Source: Pinguiococcus pyrenoidosus
Lineage: Eukaryota > Sar > Pinguiophyceae > Pinguiochrysidales > Pinguiochrysidaceae
Length of the DNA stretch: 64,000 nucleotides
NCBI GenBank assembly: GCA_019677205.1
Contig: JAAMXY010001322.1
Span: 26,919 to 90,918, forward strand
Direction: 5' to 3'
In this document: positions 61,301-64,000 of the stretch, in pieces
How positions within the stretch are numbered: position 1 is the first letter of the stretch
Layout of the letters: every line of letters starts with the position of its first letter
Made by a program: the position numbers and the translations under genes
The notes under the pieces: generated by a model
Told to the model about the DNA's origin: nothing
Seen by the model: the letters and a program-made list of their open reading frames with translations, nothing else
Databases searched by the model: none

Positions 61301-63431
61301 CGATGCCTTGCACCGCCACGCCGATGAGCGAGATGTACACGTCTTGGGGGACGGCGCCTCCTTGGCGCATCGCACGAATGGCGCAGAAGCCGCAGCGCTG
61401 GACTTCGGCCTTCAGCGCCTCGTCCAGCTCCAGCTCAAGGCGAGACAAAGCGTCTTCCGCATCGGGCTGCTCATGCCGCAGGGCTTTCGCATACGAGATC
61501 GCACAAGTGAGGAGCTCGTCGGCACAGATCCGCTTCAGAGACGTCTGCTCGGCAATCTGGATGGCCAAGCTCGTCTTGCCGCTGAAAGTGGGCCCGATGA
61601 CAACCGCCTGCACCGCCATGCGTGGGATGCTCGGTCGCCTCGGCGGCGGAGGAAGCGGCTCCCGCACGGTCTTCATGGCGACGAGGACCTCCCCGAGAAG
61701 CGTGGCGTCGGATGCGAGCGTTAGTAGGACCTCTGGCGCGAAGTCGCGCGGCCCGGCAAGGATGCCAGCACCTTCGCACGGGACGGCGCGTGCAGCGCTC
61801 TGCAGCAGGCGAAGGTGCTCAGCGACACCCGCGTCGTCGAGACACTGAGCAGCCGCGTCCGAGGCCTCGAGGGGTGCTGCCCTGAAGGAGTTGCTGAGCC
61901 ACGCGCGCTCCGCTGCGGTAGTCTCCGCGTCAGCAGGGTCTGGGATGGCCAGCAATTCGTCGTTCTCGGCCTCGAGCAAGGCCTGCGGAATCGTGCTTCG
62001 CTCTGCAGGGGCATCGCTACCAGCTTGAGGGTTCTCAACGAAGATCGTCACCATGTCTCGCCAGACCTGTTCCGGTAGGAAGTCCTCTGTGGCATCTGCA
62101 AAGCCCGTCAACATCTCGCGGGTCTTGGCCGCCTCTACGGACAGGTTGATGATGCCGTCGATGGTCGATTGAACAACGTGAAGATTTCGTTGCGCATCCG
62201 CGGCCGCTTCCGCCTGGGCCAAGAACCGCTGCAGTTGCTCCTGCTTCTTGACATCCCTTTCATACCGCCGAAGTGCGATGTCATAGAAATGGTCGTCGAC
62301 CCCTTGGTCTTCTTCACCGTCGACTCGGCGGCGAGCCTCGTACTGCTCCTGCCGAAAGACGCGATTCTCCTGAAACATGCCGACGTGGTGGTGAATCTTG
62401 GTCGCTTCGTCCCGCCACCGAATGTCCGCCTTGCTGTCCCGCGTCAGCTGCTGCTGCAGCATAGAGAAGCCCATCTGCTCGTACTCCGCCACCTGAATGC
62501 TCTGCGCGTCGCTCAGAAATCTCCGCCTCCGGCGCTCGGTGAGCATCTCTGCTTTCGCCTGCTGTTCGTGGTCGCCCGCGCCGATGATGTCCTCGCTCTG
62601 AACACCCCTCATCGTGCTGCCTTCGAAGCCCTCGATGCTCCTGGCGAGGTCCAGCATCTCTGCTTGCCTCCGCCCCTCGCGACGGGTCGCTTGCAGGTTC
62701 TCCACGGTGTCATGGAAGCGCTTCTGCGACGCCCGGCGGTGCTTCGCGACGACCTGGTTCTTCACCCACAACTGCCGGTCTTGGAGGGCCTTGGTCTGCG
62801 CCAAGGCCACAACTTGCTCGCGCCTGTACATCCTCTCGATTCTCCTGAGGCGATCGCGCTCCACATGCGCCATGTTGTCGGAGATCTTGCCGCTCTCCTC
62901 GAAGGCAAGCTGCCTCCGCCCCCGCTGCGTGAAGCGCTTCAAGGCCTTCTTGGCCCGCTCGCTGTTGGCGCTGGGGACAATGCGGCGCACCCGCTCTGCG
63001 AAGATCTTCTGAGAGGCTCTTTCATAGGATGGCTTGGAGGTGCGATCCCGCACAACCGGCAGTGGCACCACGCCGGCGAGCATCTTCTTCATGGACACGG
63101 GGTTGCAGGTGCGCTGCATCCCCTCGAACTTGACTTTCAGGGCGTACAAGACCCGCGAGGCTGCGCCAGGCTTGCCGGCCATGATCCCCGACGCAGCGTT
63201 GGCATCGAAGGGGACTCCAAGGCTCTTGAGAGCGGGCGCAATGATGCAGTAGTTGGCGATGGCCGCGTCAGGAGCAGCTCCATCTTGCATGTCCTCGAAG
63301 GCCGGCAGCTGGTTATGCCGCGCCAGCAGCTCCCCCAGCAGGTAGCCATTGCGAAAGTCCTTGTCCAGGTCATGGGCCTCTCTGCTCAGCAGCGAATCCC
63401 CATTCACCCACTGCAAGAGGATGTCCGCCAT
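58338..63431 (-). CDS. SPEF2: SPEF2/CPC1 central pair protein
   Basis: 1697 residues in one exon from MADILLQWVNGDSLLSREAH; 14 extra upstream codons are open but lack family resemblance. An N-terminal calponin-homology-like SPEF domain (1-110) has DFRNGYLLGELLARHNQLP. Long coiled coils cover about 180-430. An adenylate-kinase-like domain begins with P-loop VVIGPTFSGKTSLAIQIAEQ (about 605-625) and continues at RGWILDDFPRTACEARALHG (about 870-890), the DFPR block of adenylate kinases; between them lies an acidic low-complexity insert of about 150 residues. A Lys-rich segment and more coiled coil (about 1280-1500) follow. CPC1 in Chlamydomonas and SPEF2 in mammals are C1b projection components of the central pair, needed for normal beating. 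Order and length match; this is the most secure large identification here. Confidence 0.92.
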   Translation of the reverse strand: MADILLQWVNGDSLLSREAHDLDKDFRNGYLLGELLARHNQLPAFEDMQDGAAPDAAIANYCIIAPALKSLGVPFDANAASGIMAGKPGAASRVLYALKVKFEGMQRTCNPVSMKKMLAGVVPLPVVRDRTSKPSYERASQKIFAERVRRIVPSANSERAKKALKRFTQRGRRQLAFEESGKISDNMAHVERDRLRRIERMYRREQVVALAQTKALQDRQLWVKNQVVAKHRRASQKRFHDTVENLQATRREGRRQAEMLDLARSIEGFEGSTMRGVQSEDIIGAGDHEQQAKAEMLTERRRRRFLSDAQSIQVAEYEQMGFSMLQQQLTRDSKADIRWRDEATKIHHHVGMFQENRVFRQEQYEARRRVDGEEDQGVDDHFYDIALRRYERDVKKQEQLQRFLAQAEAAADAQRNLHVVQSTIDGIINLSVEAAKTREMLTGFADATEDFLPEQVWRDMVTIFVENPQAGSDAPAERSTIPQALLEAENDELLAIPDPADAETTAAERAWLSNSFRAAPLEASDAAAQCLDDAGVAEHLRLLQSAARAVPCEGAGILAGPRDFAPEVLLTLASDATLLGEVLVAMKTVREPLPPPPRRPSIPRMAVQAVVIGPTFSGKTSLAIQIAEQTSLKRICADELLTCAISYAKALRHEQPDAEDALSRLELELDEALKAEVQRCGFCAIRAMRQGGAVPQDVYISLIGVAVQGIAAATDSVEEEIEVEQEIVLEPKTPTPEEEQGFMLDEDRPNASAALEDPTQDAPAGPERPPATPSEAPETADVEKSNVPGTRADDENLPQDAKDPSDGHVVKVADDAVVNPDGATGDTADAPEDAADEEEDADQDEAGTKPPTISPPQKRIVRTLQKRLRRRPRYRGWILDDFPRTACEARALHGFLAGLDNADVTDSYVSPYDDEFALAPTCLGRHAKVRPEPTIDVAFQLEASLAEVLSRSIARRLDPETQTTYNVVSGPPPAGSSFKRRLVQPEDPQNPSASIGATCFRFERGVEALAATLAEDGCHVTTLSVGRSEDATEPGECGGDCTANGELDPIAKGLKIITDILSEKDTREAAERRWDEAAHPDLPLFRQDELMRVSCIPESLARVTVGVWRGLEEYFCRVLRWTGRSERELQLRTLRYLKGVEKAFARFVCRDSICATACVRFQTEFNQRCDRDLRYSSAAQQELHLLVEECRHELWTAIEAREDENEQLWRSIRDDGLLQSHRQRLGSIAILQMQAELSRLFALIRILADYYHTAVAKSGLPAASKDPVVAEAAKEKDKGKKGGAKEPAQESVADDFSPVQSLLSRLDVTSFLSQAKPLAAVSTTEESADIPRTESKKKNKKPDKAPSKKAKKQGVGEEEEDTLFDGPFYAQATQRATQEISAMLSALEGMRNDPPVAPEPEDAEQKAALVEEIARSDSDLEVARKALDDHVADPEAAEEDVQAEIDGLEQQVLAKEAACLRAKRALSGWEHEEARKQREYHSMKLAICSCMTRELEGGRDRIVALGAHAAEREEEVARWIQNALQQMRGEMERHITAEITATEEFLRFCERAVQRSSFVTHLHILEDSGTSLVRMQMKRLVPTNPSLPIPTIDPVGDWELQGSAVSTVQKCLEDIARAGHGLLEDGAARAGVDWVAAGLKRLLQQRSFFGSTDSLVVAEGKLREWLRASADPLSDEVDVQKVVSTLQEPGVLRAFAL

Positions 63432-63936
63432 GGCGTTTCCTCGCCCAGAGGCCCGGACCCAGCCCGGACCCAAGGTGCCAGCGCCGCTTGCACCGAGACC
63501 AGCGCCACTGGCGCTGCCAAGTCCTGGGCTCCTGGGCCGACCTTCCCTTCGGAGAACGCGACGGGGTGGTCCGAGGCCAGCGTGAAGTGGCGGCGGTGCC
63601 TCTGGAGCCGGCGGGAATCCAGATCAAAAGATGAAACCGTCCGAACAAGAACGTTTCTCTGTGACGGATGGATATCTGCCTCTGTTCTTTTCCACTTTTC
63701 CCCTTTTCCCTATTTTGCTTCTTCTTTCCATTCTTCGGAGAAGGCTCGAAGGCTCGAAGGCTCGGAGGCTCCGAAAGGCGAAGCTTGCAGAAGGTCAGAT
63801 GCGAAGCAAGTCTTTGTTTTGTGTGAGAAGGGTGGTGCCGCTGCGGCAGACGTGACCAACATCAAAGCAAGGTCATGTTTACAAGATCGCTGAATCCACA
63901 AAATCGGGGGGACACATCGCCCAAGAAGGCCGCCCA
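63432..63936. promoter_or_regulatory. upstream region of SPEF2/CPC1
   Basis: 505 bp between the SPEF2/CPC1 start and the stop codon of the next minus-strand gene. A short GGCTCGAA/GGCTCGGA tandem (CTCGAAGGCTCGAAGGCTCGGAGGCTC, about 63742-63770) and pyrimidine tracts near 63690-63735 are the only structure seen. Confidence 0.4.
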
Positions 63937-64000
63937 CTATTCCGCCTCCCAGAACTGGACCCGCTCGTTTTCGACCTCGGCAGCCTTCTCCTGCTCGCTG
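63937..64000 (-). CDS. 3' end of an unknown gene
   Basis: The last 20 codons (SEQEKAAEVENERVQFWEAE, stop TAG at 63937-63939) of a frame that enters from the right edge on the minus strand. The sequence is helical and acidic, like the end of a coiled coil. It is too short to identify, and I call it only because it is stop-free to the edge and helix-like. Confidence 0.35.
   Translation of the reverse strand, partial: SEQEKAAEVENERVQFWEAE

Noticed and set aside
1-64000. tRNA, rRNA, CRISPR or bacterial-type operon structure
   Set aside because: I saw no tRNA-like or rRNA sequence and no spaced identical repeats; genes have eukaryotic introns and separate promoters.

Overview
This is a nuclear window from a protist: high GC, dense genes on both strands, one 17-base run of N (39648-39664), and many short GT-AG introns. 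The introns I reconstructed are mostly about 58-140 bp, with a few of 177-312 bp. The organism carries a motile cilium or flagellum: the window encodes clear homologues of DRC3 (nexin-dynein regulatory complex) and SPEF2/CPC1 (central pair), a DPY-30/GAF protein resembling radial spoke RSP2, and a CEP350-like basal body protein. A degenerate copia integrase resembles the CoDi-type elements known from diatoms, and a GNAT-Tudor protein and a Ser/Pro/Thr stalk recall stramenopile proteins. A flagellate stramenopile is my best guess; species and genus cannot be read from the sequence.

Layout. 1-4.3 kb: 5' part of a coiled-coil gene (minus), a divergent GNAT-Tudor gene, then a purine microsatellite and spacer. 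4.3-11.3 kb: a 2314-residue adhesion-GPCR-like receptor (signal peptide, PPC-like domain, stalk, FN3, REJ-like region, GPS, seven membrane segments, long tail). 11.6-12.7 kb: glucose-6-phosphate 1-epimerase, three exons (minus). 13.5-15.0 kb: a 43-residue membrane microprotein and a broken copia fragment with an exact 90-bp direct repeat. 15.5-19.8 kb: full-size PDR/ABCG transporter. 20.0-23.3 kb: divergent glycerate 2-kinase (five exons) and a PGAP1-like alpha/beta hydrolase. 23.4-26.2 kb: an unusual single-ORF fusion of an FkbM-like methyltransferase with a 2-oxoglutarate/Fe(II) dioxygenase. 26.5-40.7 kb: cilium block: CEP350-like, DPY-30/GAF (ten exons), DRC3, and an unrecognised ten-exon helical protein. 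41.7-44.2 kb: class C (GABA-B-like) GPCR. 44.4-47.0 kb: two weakly supported genes, one with a tandemly duplicated exon-intron unit. 47.2-54.7 kb: CNOT10 (eight exons) divergent from PELP1/RIX1-like, then a small basic protein. 54.7-64 kb: phosphopantetheinyl transferase with a long extension, an unrecognised NLS-bearing protein, SPEF2/CPC1, and the last 20 codons of another gene.

How the genes relate. There is no operon logic. Neighbours are often divergent with 125-490 bp between start codons (glycerate kinase/hydrolase, RSP2-like/DRC3, CNOT10/PELP1-like, PPTase/NLS protein), so shared promoters are likely. Functional themes are cilium structure, membrane signalling (two receptor families), lipid or secondary metabolism (PPTase, methyltransferase-dioxygenase, ABC exporter) and core RNA/ribosome biology (CNOT10, PELP1-like). 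Exon joins were read by eye from splice consensus, phase and protein continuity, and are not confirmed by transcripts.
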